The notes: generated by a model not told the origin, from the letters alone. A DNA stretch of 64,000 nt from Syngnathus acus (GCF_901709675.1 NC_051089.1:9545476-9609475); one strand, 5' to 3'. Numbered from the stretch's first letter, positions 9,849-24,883 are shown. Translations and numbers: made by a program.

Positions 9849-12848
9849 TCATCCCATCAGCCCGACAGTTGTGTGATCTTTGCTCTCGAGCCACTCGAGC
9901 CCACCAGAATGCGTCGCGTCGCTGGTGATTTGCTGAAACAGCGGCTGATTAGCCATCTCCTCCGGAGCGCCGCTTTGAAATTGCCCTTGCTGACGACCGG
10001 GGTCAAAGAGGAGGTTGGCATCCAGCGTATTCAGGTCATTGATGCTACCAGACAGGTCCGAAGTCATTCTAAGTTCGCATGGAAAATCTGCCCCGCCTGC
10101 CGCTAACCCCGGCACCTGTTGCACCAGCTCATTGCCGGCGGCAAGGTTGCTGTCCGGTTGGACGCCTTTAAAAGTGTGGCTGAAACCCAACTGCTGTTGC
10201 CGTGAGCTCATAAGTTGCCGTGTCGCCTGCTGCTGATGCTGCTGATGCTGCCCCTCACAGGGGACCGACTGTGTTACAGGGGAAAACATTTGTTCACTCG
10301 TGAGGTAATTGGGCCTTGGTGTGCCGGAGGAGTCCAGAGCGATCGGGCTGACGTTCCCAGACTCGAGGATCTGAGTGAGATTCATCCGCGCCGTGTAGCT
10401 CGAAGGCATATTATTCATGCCCATACCTCGTGCGGTGTCGTGGTCCCCGTCCAGCTTACCCAGAAGGACGTCAGTGATATTTATGCCGCCGCATTGCTGG
10501 CCCGTCATCGGCGGAACTTCCGTCTGCATCATGATGTTGAGTGGCACGGAGCGACTCCTTTGAGCCACGCTGCTCACCCCGAGATTTCCCTGGTTGTTGG
10601 CAAAGATGTTTAACATCTCAGGCGTTACCGGTGAGTTAAACGGGGAGACGCACTGCTGGTGGATATTGTGAAGGCCACTGGCTGCTGTGCTCGCCACCAA
10701 GTTCCTCTGGTGTATGGCGGGGCTAACACTGCGACATCGAAAAGATCCACTCGCGGGAAGGTTGCTGCCTTTGTTATCCAGAGGAGCGGGCACGGCGAAG
10801 CCCTCCTGCTTGGTCGCGCCGGCCATGCTGGCTACCTGCTGCTGCACGGGGGATATTGGAGTCAACCGCCCAAAACGGCTGTCGTGGTGCCTTGCGTGGG
10901 GGACGGCGAAGGCGTGAGGCTTTTGAAAGTGGTCATCAATGAGGCCCTGATAGCTGGGTAAAATTCCCACGGCGTCGTTCGATTTATTTAGGCTCCCATT
11001 GCCGCTGTAGCTATTATTCATCCAGTCCAGCCTGGTCTTGTCCGGGTGGGTGGCTGTTGGCCTCCGCATGGGCTTGACGGGGCTGCTGGAGACGGCGCCG
11101 CTGTCGTGGAAACTCGTAACGCTGGAGTTGATGGGTGTGAACGCAAAGGGATTCCTGCACTCCACGGGGCTGGGAGGCACGGTGCTGCTGCAGCTGGAGA
11201 GCGGAGTGCCGACCGGAGTGTGTCGACTGCTTCCCAGGGCGCTGTCGACCGGCGTTATGGGGGTGATACGCGAGCGGGGGCTCTCTCTGGTCAAACCTTG
11301 AAGGCCCGTCATTTCCGACGTGGGCGTGGGTGTCGGTGTTTGGACTAGATTGCTGAGGCCGCTGCTGTTAGCGGCACGGTAAAAAGTATTCAATGTCTGA
11401 TTGGCGGACATGGTGTTGTGTGTCATCACGGCCTGCTGCGCTTGCAGCGTGACGCTGTTTCCAAACTCTTGTTTATTCAGTTTCATCTGCTCTTCCATCT
11501 GGACCAGTTCTTCCACGATGCTGTCTTGAGTGACATCATCGTCAAAGGGGAAGTATTCGATTTCTGTCTGCATAGGGAGCTGGCTTGACGTGGAGGCTCG
11601 GTCCAAAAAATCCAGTGGTCCGGAAACGGCTTGAGCGTAACTCTGCGGCTGAAGGTGTCGTAGACCTGCTGATGAATTTGAATTATTCGCTAAAGTATAC
11701 GCGTCGGACATCAGGTGCTCCTCCGGTTGCTGCGTTATAGGGTGGCCGACACCGGTACAAGTTTCCATAACATTGAAAGTGTTTTTCCTCTGCATTGAGC
11801 TCTGTGTTTTGGCAACAGTGACAAAGCCGCTGGCTCTGGAAGAGGCATTGCCAAGTGGATGGACTTGACCGGGCAGAAAAGAGTTCATTTTCATCATTTT
11901 CATCTCCATCTCCCGGGCGACCGGCGCACTCTCGGGTCTCCGACTGTCGTATCCAAGATCAGCGGTGCCCTCTACTGGGTGTGGGGACAGAAAAGCCCTC
12001 TTGACAGGAGAGGGGGCCGGGCTGAGGCCCGAGCGCTTCCGAAAGCTCTTAGCCGCACAGATGCCTTCCCCAAATGAAGATGCTGGGTTGCTGTTGTATG
12101 TTGAGATAACTCGCATGTTCGGACAGGAAGGAGCCAAATTCAGAGATCTCGTATTAGTTGGCGTGTTGTTAACGACTGCTGCGGCGTTGGTGCTCACGGG
12201 GACATTTGCATCATATTTTGAGCTGGATGTGCTTTCCATAGTGTGGAAGCCTTTAGTTTGAGGTATTGGAACGCTAGCAGCCCTCTGCGCCATCGTGACA
12301 CTGCTCTCAATTTGTTTTTCTCTATTCATGTGTATCCCTTCGAGCTCCATTTCGACATCGATATCATGGGTGTCAACCTGCGGGGCCAGAATGGGGAGGG
12401 CGGAGGTACTCCTCGTATTTTGACGGGATCTCAGGATGTCCTCTGACAGGCTGCAGCTACTGATACCTGCAGATGCCGGCCTCAAAGTGCTGTTCGTAAG
12501 GGAAGTGGTGGCATTGCCGCTGTGGGGTGCGAGTGAGATGGCTGTCATCTTGACCAGACTGACAGGAGTAACATGACAAGTGGTCATCACAGTCTTGATG
12601 GGGTTGTTGCCAATGAGCATGGTGGAGGGCGAGCACAGAGCGATAGCATTGCTGGTCGTCGGCTTGGGAAGGATTTGAGGATAGCGTGGACGAGCTGAGC
12701 GTTCCCCGACTGGACTTGGGAGAAGATTTGCGGAGCTCTTGGCGCTTTGTTTCAGGGGCTGCGTCACCACTTGGAAGTTTATAGGCAGCAATTTGCTCTC
12801 CCCGGTCCCCACTGGACTGGCAGACATCAGCTGGCCGCTTTGCTGTGT
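9849..12848 (-). CDS. rfx7: RFX7 terminal coding exon (3000 nt)
   Basis: A single open exon of 999 codons plus stop, entered after the acceptor CTTGTCCGCAG. It is rich in Ser, Thr, Pro, Asn and Gln. It holds the conserved blocks [108 protein letters not shown] and FQQITSD near the end. This is the activation half of the protein. Long ORFs on the opposite strand are shadows. Confidence 0.96.
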   Translation of the reverse strand, partial: TQQSGQLMSASPVGTGESKLLPINFQVVTQPLKQSAKSSANLLPSPVGERSARPRYPQILPKPTTSNAIALCSPSTMLIGNNPIKTVMTTCHVTPVSLVKMTAISLAPHSGNATTSLTNSTLRPASAGISSCSLSEDILRSRQNTRSTSALPILAPQVDTHDIDVEMELEGIHMNREKQIESSVTMAQRAASVPIPQTKGFHTMESTSSSKYDANVPVSTNAAAVVNNTPTNTRSLNLAPSCPNMRVISTYNSNPASSFGEGICAAKSFRKRSGLSPAPSPVKRAFLSPHPVEGTADLGYDSRRPESAPVAREMEMKMMKMNSFLPGQVHPLGNASSRASGFVTVAKTQSSMQRKNTFNVMETCTGVGHPITQQPEEHLMSDAYTLANNSNSSAGLRHLQPQSYAQAVSGPLDFLDRASTSSQLPMQTEIEYFPFDDDVTQDSIVEELVQMEEQMKLNKQEFGNSVTLQAQQAVMTHNTMSANQTLNTFYRAANSSGLSNLVQTPTPTPTSEMTGLQGLTRESPRSRITPITPVDSALGSSRHTPVGTPLSSCSSTVPPSPVECRNPFAFTPINSSVTSFHDSGAVSSSPVKPMRRPTATHPDKTRLDWMNNSYSGNGSLNKSNDAVGILPSYQGLIDDHFQKPHAFAVPHARHHDSRFGRLTPISPVQQQVASMAGATKQEGFAVPAPLDNKGSNLPASGSFRCRSVSPAIHQRNLVASTAASGLHNIHQQCVSPFNSPVTPEMLNIFANNQGNLGVSSVAQRSRSVPLNIMMQTEVPPMTGQQCGGINITDVLLGKLDGDHDTARGMGMNNMPSSYTARMNLTQILESGNVSPIALDSSGTPRPNYLTSEQMFSPVTQSVPCEGQHQQHQQQATRQLMSSRQQQLGFSHTFKGVQPDSNLAAGNELVQQVPGLAAGGADFPCELRMTSDLSGSINDLNTLDANLLFDPGRQQGQFQSGAPEEMANQPLFQQITSDATHSGGLEWLESKDHTTVGLMG

Positions 12849-15800
12849 CTGCGGACAAGGAAAGTCGATCAGATACACCCGGTTATTTTAGTTTTGCTAG
12901 TCAAATGCTATATTAGTACCATAGACAAACTTTATATTTTTTTCATCATTTATGTAATTAATCTGAGATGTTCTTGGAGAAAGTGGGGCCTGGGAGTCTT
13001 CTGTTATTTATTTTCTTTATCCCTAAGTCAGTTAAATAGAAAACAAAGCGTGAATCCTCCGTGTTTCTCACCGTGACGGGTCTTGGGACAGCAGCGACCA
13101 CGATACCAATGGTCGGCTGAGCTGAAGGAGAGACCGGGCTACCACATTGGCCGCTGCCGTCATCCGTCGTCTTGATTGGACCCTCTCCTGGTATGGGTGA
13201 GTGCAGCTTTTGTTCTTGTTGTTTCCTCTGGATCTTCCTCTGGAGCTGCTGCTTGGCGTCGACAGTTGGCGATGACAGAGTTGCCGTTTGAGGCTGGAAG
13301 CTGTGTGCGTCGGCGGTCGGCACAAAAGCTGAGACTGCCTGCAGAGGCTTAACTTCTGAAATAAACAAATAAATACAAATTCAAATGTAAAATGAATAAG
13401 TCATTTTGTAAATAAATTGAGACACGATCACTATGTCTTACTGGTAATATTTTTTATCGCTACCGAATGACATTTCTGCACACCAGTAGTCCAACTTTGG
13501 CATACTAGCACAACAACTACATGCTCCCAACGACAATAAAATTGGAGCAGTACCACCACTAGATGTCGCTGTAAGTGCGCATGAAAGGCCAACCGGCTTC
13601 CCACCTGTTGCCGCGCCTGTCATAATGGTGAGAGCTGCCAGGGACTTGTTGCTGATGTAGTGGCTGTCCATCAGGAAGCGAGCCAGCTCTTCCACTGCCT
13701 CGAAAGGCCGTTTCAGCACCTTTTGAGCCCACTCGCACACCAAATCACAAGCCGCAAAGCGAACCTCCTCCTTCATACTGCCAAGGTAGCCCCCTGCTGA
13801 GTCCAGTCCATCGCACTGCGGCCAAAACACAATAAAATACATGCTTAAATTGGCAATCTCTCAATCGAAGACGAGTGAGAAGTTCATCCAAACACAAAGA
13901 TTAATTCTGAAATGTAAGAAAGAAAGATGCAAATGTGCTCACTCCTTCTCCAGTTTTCTGTAGCTCCAGACTTGGTAAACACGGAAAGTGGACAAAAGGC
14001 CTTTTCCTCAGTCCACTATAGCAATATGTAAGGCAGTGTTAAGATAAATGTGTCAGATTGCAACAGATTTTATGAAGCCTTTCTTGGACTGTAAATACGT
14101 AATGGAAACTGTGTATTACCACATCCCCCAAAAAACATGAAATGAGGTTTACTTTAAGCTCCCTGGGTGAAGGACGGTCAACTAGCCAATAACAAAAGTT
14201 TCACGCGTCATGAAGGTCAAGATCAAAGGTCAAGATCACAGCAAATTCCCCCCAGCACTTGTGTATTCTGCTTCCCCTGCTTCGAAGGGGGAATTTATTT
14301 CATTTCACGTCTATATTTAGAGAGCTTATGAACTGTAAGAGCAGATGGCCGGTGGGTAGAGACAGGCGGTTACAGTCCATTCCAGGGAAGGATATTTTGA
14401 TTTTCCTCTCATGCCAAGTCGACGCGCCTTCATGTTGGGGAAGACATTTTTCATCATTTTGCCAAAGTCTGCAGCACTCAGTGGATGGTAGTTGAGATTG
14501 TCACAGAAGCTTCTGCAGAAAAAAAACCCCAACAGAAATTGGAAGTTTGATTCATTAGGACTCTTACATTCAAACAGTAAAAAAAAAATCCTTAAAACAT
14601 CACTTTATAATTGACAGGATTCGATTACAGCATATTTAGATGTCGACCATGGGGTTGCTTACTGCAATTTGTGACTAGAGTTTCTCACTCACATGATGGA
14701 CTGCAAAAGATGCACACTGCCGCAATATTAAGGCTGAAACGATTAATCGAATAACTGGAATTACAAAAAAGTTACATTTGCAGTGGTCACAATGTGTTAC
14801 GAGGAACAAAAACAAAAACGCATCCCAATTTTCCATAATGCATAATCGGCGTTATACATTAGTACAAAAAACTATCTCTGAATCTGCAAAATGGGGAACC
14901 GCCATACAGGGAGGGATGGCTGTATTATGAAACAGAAATGAATTAGGACTAAAATCGGCTTCTATGTTCAGGAGTGGCGCACATTGTGATCCCTTGGAGC
15001 CTTTTCACCTGTCCACCCCAAAGGCGCCAAAATATCTGTGGGTGGGGCCGAATTTAGTCGACTTCGAAAGACAGTTACATAAGAGTGCCAAAGCATTTCA
15101 ATGGCCGTCTCAGACTTTCCATTCTAATATTACCAGCACATGCTGCTCTATGATTCTCAGGCCCGCGGCGTCTATTTATAATGAGGCTTCAGTCAACAGC
15201 AATTTGGTTTGGTTGTCATGAAGCAGCAATAACGCTTTTTATTGACAGTACTCACTTGTATTCGTCATAAACTTCCTGTTTGGGGAGCGAGGTCTCAGGG
15301 TATTCCTCTAAATGATTGTGGATCCAATTGAAGGCATGCATCTGCTGCGTGCGGCTGGATGACACGGCGCTCTGATCACTGACAAAATACATTTCCATTC
15401 AATTTAACATCCGATTGAACTCGTTACCAAAAATAATCTCACGCTTTACCTTTTCTCAACGCTGGCGCTGCTGATGGGGCCTGAAGGCAACTTAAGGTAC
15501 AAGTAGAGTTTTTCAATGTCTGTGAACTTCTCAACATCTTGCTATGGAAGTAGAACAAGAGGAAAGGAAACATGTTGTCATTTTGGAAGAAAACACACAA
15601 AGACACTAACACACTAACTCCTGCCTGGAATGAGGTATACAATATTGATGAGGCATCCCTCACCTATTATCACTGGGCATCCAGTTATATAAAAAAGAAT
15701 GCACATCCAAGATGGATGTTTAATGAGATGATTTAATAACCACACACTGTCTCATCACCCCGTGGTGAGCTACACCACTGCTATGACGGACATGCCTTGA

Positions 15801-18800
15801 TTAGCATTAACATTAGCGCAACACAGCCAACATGCAACCTTACGCACGACCTCTGGGACTGTTCATGACAGGCTTTGTTTAATTCATGCTCTTCCCTCTC
15901 ACGCATACAAATCAGTATCATGGAAATAACAACAAAAAGGCAAAGTTCTCCAACATACTAAAGAGAGTTTCACCAAATGGTACATTTTTGTTTAAAAAAA
16001 AAAAAAAAAGAAGAATGAAAATTAAGCTTGAAAGGGGCCCTTCCTTTTCTGCATGTTTGGAACACAGAAGCATGGTGGTCATTCATCATGCTCAGCTTTG
16101 GCTCACTTGTCCTTGACGTTGCCTCCTCAGCAGAGACTGGCACTGTGTACTAATGATGCTCAAGGATAAAGGGACAAGCGAGGATGCTGAGATGCCTGCT
16201 AAATGTTCTTTTTGCTGTGGCCAACATGGAAGGACCATGAATAGAATTGTTGTTCTCACATTTGGACTCAAAAGCCCTGGCTAATAGGAAAGTAGTAACT
16301 GGTGCCAAGGAAATACGCTCAACTGAGAGAATAGCATCTTTGTATTGTTTGTTAGCTTGAAGCAAAAGTATTGTCACATTATCGGTCTGCATGAGTTGCA
16401 GTACCGTTTGTGTTTCTGTTGCTTAAAGGATTCTAACGCTGATGCTATTTGTTAGCCTGACTATTGTCTTTTGCATTGTTAAGAACAATCACTGAAAGGC
16501 AATAAATGTATCTAAGAGCTGTGTCCAAAGACTTTTGTCCAAAACCCAGAAAGGGGCCAATGGGGTCAAATGAAATCAAATCTGTAGCTCAGGATGCCCC
16601 ACTGAATGCAGAGTGCGCAAATACACATCCGCAGTGCCAACATGTGCCCCCACTCAGACATTTCTCTACTTTGACTTCTAAGAATAACCCCATCCAGTTC
16701 ACCTTTTTTTTAATTCCCCTCCCTGTTATTATGATTGTTGTTGTTGTTGTTAGGGAACCACAAGTTTCCAGGGGCAGCAGGCAGCCAAAATGTCACGATA
16801 ATCAGGGGGTTGGACATACTGGAGCTTGATTCCCTATATTTACTCACAGGGGATCTTAGGAGCTAATGCAGTGGAAGTGATATAATTTGGAGTTAAACCA
16901 ATTTTTGGGGAAAACCATGCCTCAGAAGTCAAAAAAGCCCAGCCCGTCTATGGCATTTTGCTTTCTTTGCTAGCATTCGCCTAAACACAACCAAAGCTAT
17001 GTGGCTGTTTTAAACACACAACATTTTGTTTCATGTTTAAATTGACAATTATCTTCAACTGGGAGCGGCACTAAACAGCTTTTTTCCAAAGAATTGTTCA
17101 CCAAATGCTAACTCGCTAGATCCTAAATCACACATTGCGTCATCGTTATTTTGATCGTGGTGATGTCATCTGAAATTGTATTTGAAAATAATACAATTAA
17201 CAAACCAAAAGAATACTCACCAGAATGGTGTCCACTTTTGATTGAACCGTTTTGCTGAAAAGAAGAGATAATAGTATCAATTAGTATGCTCGTGGGCCGC
17301 CGCCGCTATGTAACATGAGCGCTGGTGCATTTATTTATAAAGTGGAGGAATGTCTGGCATGAGTTGACCCTCCCTTCAGCATCTCTCAGGTCATGTAGCC
17401 CACCACCACGGACACATGCTGTCACATGTAAAAAGACATTGTCTCGTCGCCCGTTCCAATCCCAACCTTGAGCTGCAATATTTTCGGATATTCAATTTTG
17501 TGTTCAAACTTTGTAAAAGATGAACGAGTCTCAACGAAAAGTTTCGATATTAAAGTTACAGGATAGCTGTAGCACTCTTGAATGTCCAATCAGAGCGGCT
17601 TTTCAATGAATGATGGCACCTCTGTCTTTTGAGAACTTTATTTGGGGTAAATCAGAGGCACTTTTACGATGGTATTTCATTTCAATCGAGTTGTACAGGT
17701 CTGTATCACAATAGTGGTGTAAAAAGTTTTGAAATGATTTAGGTTTGTCTCATTTTCTTAATTACAACAACCTTGCATTTGATTAGGGGTGTGTAGACTT
17801 TTTATAATCAATGTACATTTTTGGAGTGTGGGTATCCAGAGCAGAGGCAGGAGCAATGGAAGACCAGGTTTAATTCCTAATCTGCAGACAGGTCATTTTG
17901 TTGTTGACAGCAAGACAGAAGGTATAGGCGAGTCACATTTAAGGACACCGGCTCGGCCCGGGTCAGCGCGGAGGCCTTAAGCCGCGCAGAGAACAGTTCA
18001 TTTTAATTCGCTGTTACCGGGCTGAGTGGCCGGGGATCTCATTAGCTTGTTTTCAGGACACATTTAGCAGGCACGCTGGATTAGACCTGAGATGTGTTTC
18101 TTCCGACCGACATATTAGAAACAAACTTGTACTTGTAGAGATTAAACGGATCCACGAAATCCCAGTACCACGATTTCCTCACAGCCATCACCTACTCAGT
18201 GAGCTGGGGTAGGCTCCAACAGGAGATACATGAACATCCTTTTTGTGCAGCACTTGTTAATTTTTTTTCTTCACCAGGAATACACAGTACATCTGTATTT
18301 TACACTGTAGCACATTCGTATTTGTCCTTTATCTCAATGTATCAACATAAATTCAAATGCAAAAGGAGGCTTGTAGCTTGAGATATGCAATCTAGAGGCA
18401 AAGCATTGTAAAAACAATCTTCAGTAGGGCTGTGCAATTCATGGAAATTCAATTCAAATGATTACACTTCAGGATTACAAAATTGGCATAATAGTAAAAA
18501 AAATCAATTATTAATATGCATTGATATCCAATGCACTGTTTCTTCAAACAAGGAAACCATACTTGAATATATTCATTTGCACCTTTTTTATATTTTAATA
18601 TACTCATTTTATAAATTTTGTATGGTCCAAAAAGACCTCACATAATTACAGTGTTTCAAAGAAATTTGTCTTCATACTTTTTTACGTTGAAACATTTTGC
18701 AGCAAAAAATCATTTGAATAATCGTGATTTCAATTATTACCAAAATAATCATGATTCGTATTCTTCTCATAATCAAGCAGCCCTATGTAAATTACAATCA

Positions 18801-19571
18801 CAATAACATACTATAGTTTTGCAAATGACACGTGACCAAATCCAGGAAACAGGCGAGCCGTGATGTTCGCAGACTATTTTAAAGGGAAAAACTGACTTGA
18901 CTTTTCCTTTGAAATACTGGGGTTTTAGTTTGTGTTCAATTAATCCTTTAAACATGGAATTTTGGACAGGACAGGAAAAATTTGAGCAAAAATCCACAAG
19001 TAAACACCTTCCCTCAAAAGGTTTAACCAGTTCTGTAAATAGTAAATAGAACCTAGAGATGCCACAAGATGGTGATAAAAATACAGCACAAGCATATGAC
19101 CTATTCCAATGAAAAGCAGAAATCTTGTCATGTTGTAAATTTTATGCTGTTAATCAGTGACCCAAAACAAATGGACCTGGACCCGTTTTAGTTGCCTAAC
19201 CTCAGTTTGGAAACCATGCAATTAATATTTGATCATCTCTCTTTATGCCAGCAACAAATAGTGACAGGCAGAACAAATACAGGATATTCTACTAGAATCT
19301 CGTTACGACATGGTAGAAGGTACAACTTTTAAAGTATGCACTTTTTGTTTGGCGTGGGTCGTGAGATTTTTCTCATACATATATAGGTTGGCAAATCCAA
19401 ACATGCAAGCATGGGCGCCCCTCACCAGATGGAGTTCTTGATCCGGAGCTGTAGCGCGCCGGCCTCGGCGCTCTGCAGCCCGGAGAGGAGCCCAGGCTGG
19501 AAGCTGCCCGCCCCTCGGTCTGCATGCTGCTGATGCTGCTGATGCTGCTGCTGGGGGTCCTCCTCGGCCAT
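9849..19571 (-). CDS. rfx7: RFX7, regulatory factor X7 (complete, nine coding exons)
   Basis: RFX7 is a winged-helix transcription factor that binds X-box DNA in the nucleus. Coding exons: 19571-19426, 17254-17221, 15541-15450, 15378-15256, 14512-14396, 14027-13943, 13815-13605, 13355-13072 and 12848-9849, 4092 nt in frame, 1363 residues plus stop. The protein starts [16 protein letters not shown], then has KIKNSI-like [18 protein letters not shown] and [13 protein letters not shown]. The RFX DNA-binding domain spans about residues 100-182 ([63 protein letters not shown]). A PxLPxL motif (PCLPSL, 186-191), which in this family binds ankyrin-repeat partners ANKRA2/RFXANK, follows directly. The last exon alone codes for 999 residues and ends [18 protein letters not shown], then WLESKD. 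Length is somewhat below that of human RFX7. The intron between exons 5 and 6 is U12-type. Confidence 0.96.
14028..14395 (-). other. U12-type AT-AC intron in the RFX7 DNA-binding domain
   Basis: In the transcript the intron begins ATATCCTT, the exact U12 5' splice consensus, right after exon sequence TCAAA. It ends with the branch-like block TCTTAAC followed 8 nt later by the terminal CTTAC. Splicing ATATCCTT...AC joins AA+A and gives GKSKYCYSG, the conserved end of the RFX domain, in frame. The nearest GT (14373-14372) and the AG at 14017-14016 would break the frame or lose conserved residues. Confidence 0.88.
15542..17220 (-). other. RFX7 intron 2
   Basis: A 1.7-kb intron with a poly-A run at 15995-16010 and a (TTG)n run at 16736-16751. 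ORFs on either strand lack splice sites and recognisable homology. No other feature seen. Confidence 0.6.
17255..19425 (-). other. RFX7 intron 1
   Basis: A 2.2-kb intron. It holds a fragment of the SINE-like repeat at about 18196-18222 and the MITE at 18425-18786. A G+C-rich patch lies at 17940-18060. No exon-like stretch recognised. Confidence 0.6.
18425..18786. mobile_element. hAT-like non-autonomous DNA transposon (MITE)
   Basis: The element starts TAGGGCTGTGCAATTCA and ends TAATCAAGCAGCCCTA, giving imperfect terminal inverted repeats with the shared TAGGGCTG. The right interior has AATAATCGTGATTTCAATTA and similar phrases typical of this fish family. It is 362 bp with no transposase ORF. 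Confidence 0.65.
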
Positions 19572-19990
19572 CGCAGGAGTCCCTGGCTGGTGCCGCGGTA
19601 CACCGGACGAGGAGGCGTGGACGGGGCGACTCGCCCTGGCGGGCTGGCGGCTTAAACAAGAGTAGGAGGTCGCCGAGCTAAGCGGTCATCGTCATCATCA
19701 TCATCATCATCAGCGCGCCGTGTTGTTTTTGTCGTCGTCTGCCAGCAGCCCTCCGACATCTCGCCCCTCCAGCCCACCGCACTTTGCAGTCTTCATGAGA
19801 ATTCAGCGTCACACACTCACTCGCTCGCTTCTGCGCGGATAGAATACGTAAATGTCCAAGTAGTGCGCGCAGACGTGTGAGGAACAACAAGCTAGTCCCT
19901 CCGGTGCCTCTCACCGAACCTTACTGGAGTTGTGGAAGACTGCATGTGCATGTGCGCCGCGTAGTAGCTGTCACCCACGCGCATGCGTAG
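19572..19990 (-). promoter_or_regulatory. RFX7 5' leader and CpG-rich promoter
   Basis: G+C- and CpG-rich sequence continuing from the first coding exon up to about 19990. It carries an upstream reading frame whose stop (TAG) is at 19680-19678, ending in a run of ATG codons. No TATA box recognised; the start site is not located. Confidence 0.6.
19685..19712 (-). repeat. (ATG)n triplet run in the RFX7 5' leader
   Basis: On the transcript strand this reads GATGATGATGATGATG and so on, so six successive AUG codons plus one more two codons later lie in one frame about 110-140 nt upstream of the RFX7 start. The frame ends at TAG 19680-19678. Confidence 0.85.
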
Positions 19991-20475
<485 letters not shown>

Positions 20476-20659
20476 ATGAAACAAAATGGATGGAGCAGTA
20501 CGAGTATTGTACTAGTAGCAGTAGTGCTAGTAACAAACAATTCGTCAGCAAGTTAATTTTATGCGTGACGCATATAACAACCACGTGATAAGGGCAGTCC
20601 AATGACGATATACACGATTAAATCGTTTGTTTGTCTTGATTATCATATGTGTTATTTGT

Positions 20660-21132
20660 TATTTTAAGTCGCTTTAGACGGAAAAGCCGTTCAACTATTT
20701 TCTAATTCGGCTTCCGTAGTTTAGTGATCGTTGTGGTAGTTGCTAGGCGACTAGGATTGTATGTACTTTTTGGAAACGCAGCGTCTAGTCGCCCTGGTAA
20801 GCCATTAAATGGGGGAAAAACAATATATCAATAATATAAAACTATTTACGTGTGGCGCTAGAGGAGGTTTGTCTTGATCCGATGGGAAAAAAAGCTAAAA
20901 TGCCAGCTCTTGGCTTCTTTGTAGTACACGATACAAAATGTCAGTAAACCTACGTTTTTTACTGACATTTAGGAACTTGTTTAGAAAAAACGCTTAATGT
21001 GTCCAAATACTCTTGAGACAGTTTACATTTTGTTTGGCTTCACAAAATGCATAAAAAACAAGATTACTATTTGAGTCACATTGAAACATTGTGGAAATTT
21101 TCACCCACAGGAAAAGAATAAGGCCACCAAAG
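20660..21132 (+). promoter_or_regulatory. TEX9 promoter and probable 5' untranslated exon
   Basis: An X-box-like site lies at 20739-20751 (GTTGCTAGGCGAC). A possible noncoding first exon ends at the donor CCCTG|GTAAGCC near 20797. Joining it to the acceptor CACCCACAG at 21110 would not keep the frame opened by ATG 20760, so translation most likely starts at 21133. The remainder to 21132 is AT-rich. Confidence 0.45.
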
Positions 21133-24022
<2,890 letters not shown>

Positions 24023-24113
24023 ATATGATTAGCAAAAAGTCTGGTTGGATTTTGCAAATGTATTTTTAACAGCCTTTCTCAACACAGTCATTTTGGGACA
24101 TATTGAATGATAG

Positions 24114-24119
24114 AATAAA
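24114..24119 (+). terminator. TEX9 polyadenylation signal AATAAA
   Basis: AATAAA about 92 nt after the TEX9 stop codon at 24020-24022, in the spacer before MNS1. Confidence 0.7.
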
Positions 24120-24883
24120 AAATACGACTTAACATTAAAACCACTGATGTCAACCCCTTCACTCGGGTCTTGTGTGTTTTTCCATATCTCACAGAACTGA
24201 ATCGGATGTGTATATTTTGAACAGGAGTGTCAAGAATTGGAAAGTAAAATGAAATTATGGGTGCAAAAGGTTTAAATAATTTCGAGGCTCAGACTTGATT
24301 TGTGATTGACCGTGAGAGGAGACAAGAGGTGGATATCCCTGACCACACACAAGCCTTCAAGACCGGCTGTGACAAGTCTTGCATATACATCAGAGTCAGA
24401 ACACTGCGTCAGATGGATGATGACATTTCAAGGTGGGTGGTTAAACAAGCAAATGGGGTCACTGGGGTCATCAGCTTTGTGGATAAGGCCTAAGATCAAA
24501 ATTGGCCATTGGCATCAGTTGAGATAGGAGACCGATTTTGTTTGGGTTTTACTGTTACTTTGCAGCAAGAAAAATATTCATCTTTGAAATATACACGTAT
24601 ACCATCTACTGAGATCCAGTGTAAGAGTTGGATATAAAAAAACTGCCATTAAACAATTTCACTTGTTTTTGACACTCAATACTATTCATTCAACAATGTG
24701 CTAATCAGTGTGCACAGTATAACTGTTTGTAAATACGTTGTTGAACTTGTCATTAGCACTTCTCATGTTAGATATCATGCATGTGATGCGCCGTGAAAGT
24801 GGGATCACATTCAGTCCATAGGATTGTTTGCGGTTAAAGTTAAAAAAAAATAAAAAAAATAAAAAATAAAACTTGAAAACGAC
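24120..24883. other. Convergent spacer between TEX9 and MNS1 3' ends
   Basis: About 760 bp of AT-rich sequence that should hold the MNS1 3' UTR on the minus strand. I do not see a canonical AATAAA for MNS1. An A-rich simple stretch lies at 24841-24871. Confidence 0.5.

Noticed and set aside
9804-12261. Several plus-strand ORFs of 70-130 codons opposite RFX7
   Set aside because: They are antisense shadows of the 3000-nt RFX7 exon and show no family motif or splice structure.
14015-14017. CTATAG acceptor for RFX7 exon 6
   Set aside because: It would remove KYCYS from the DNA-binding domain; the AC end at 14028-14029 keeps it.
14372-14373. GT donor for RFX7 exon 5 (ACT|GTAACC on the transcript strand)
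   Set aside because: It would add [10 protein letters not shown] and leave the wrong phase for exon 6; the U12 site gives the conserved residues.
20760-20796. ATG followed by 12 codons and a good donor, as TEX9 exon 1
   Set aside because: The phase does not fit the acceptor at 21110 (it would stop within 11 codons), so it is at most noncoding.
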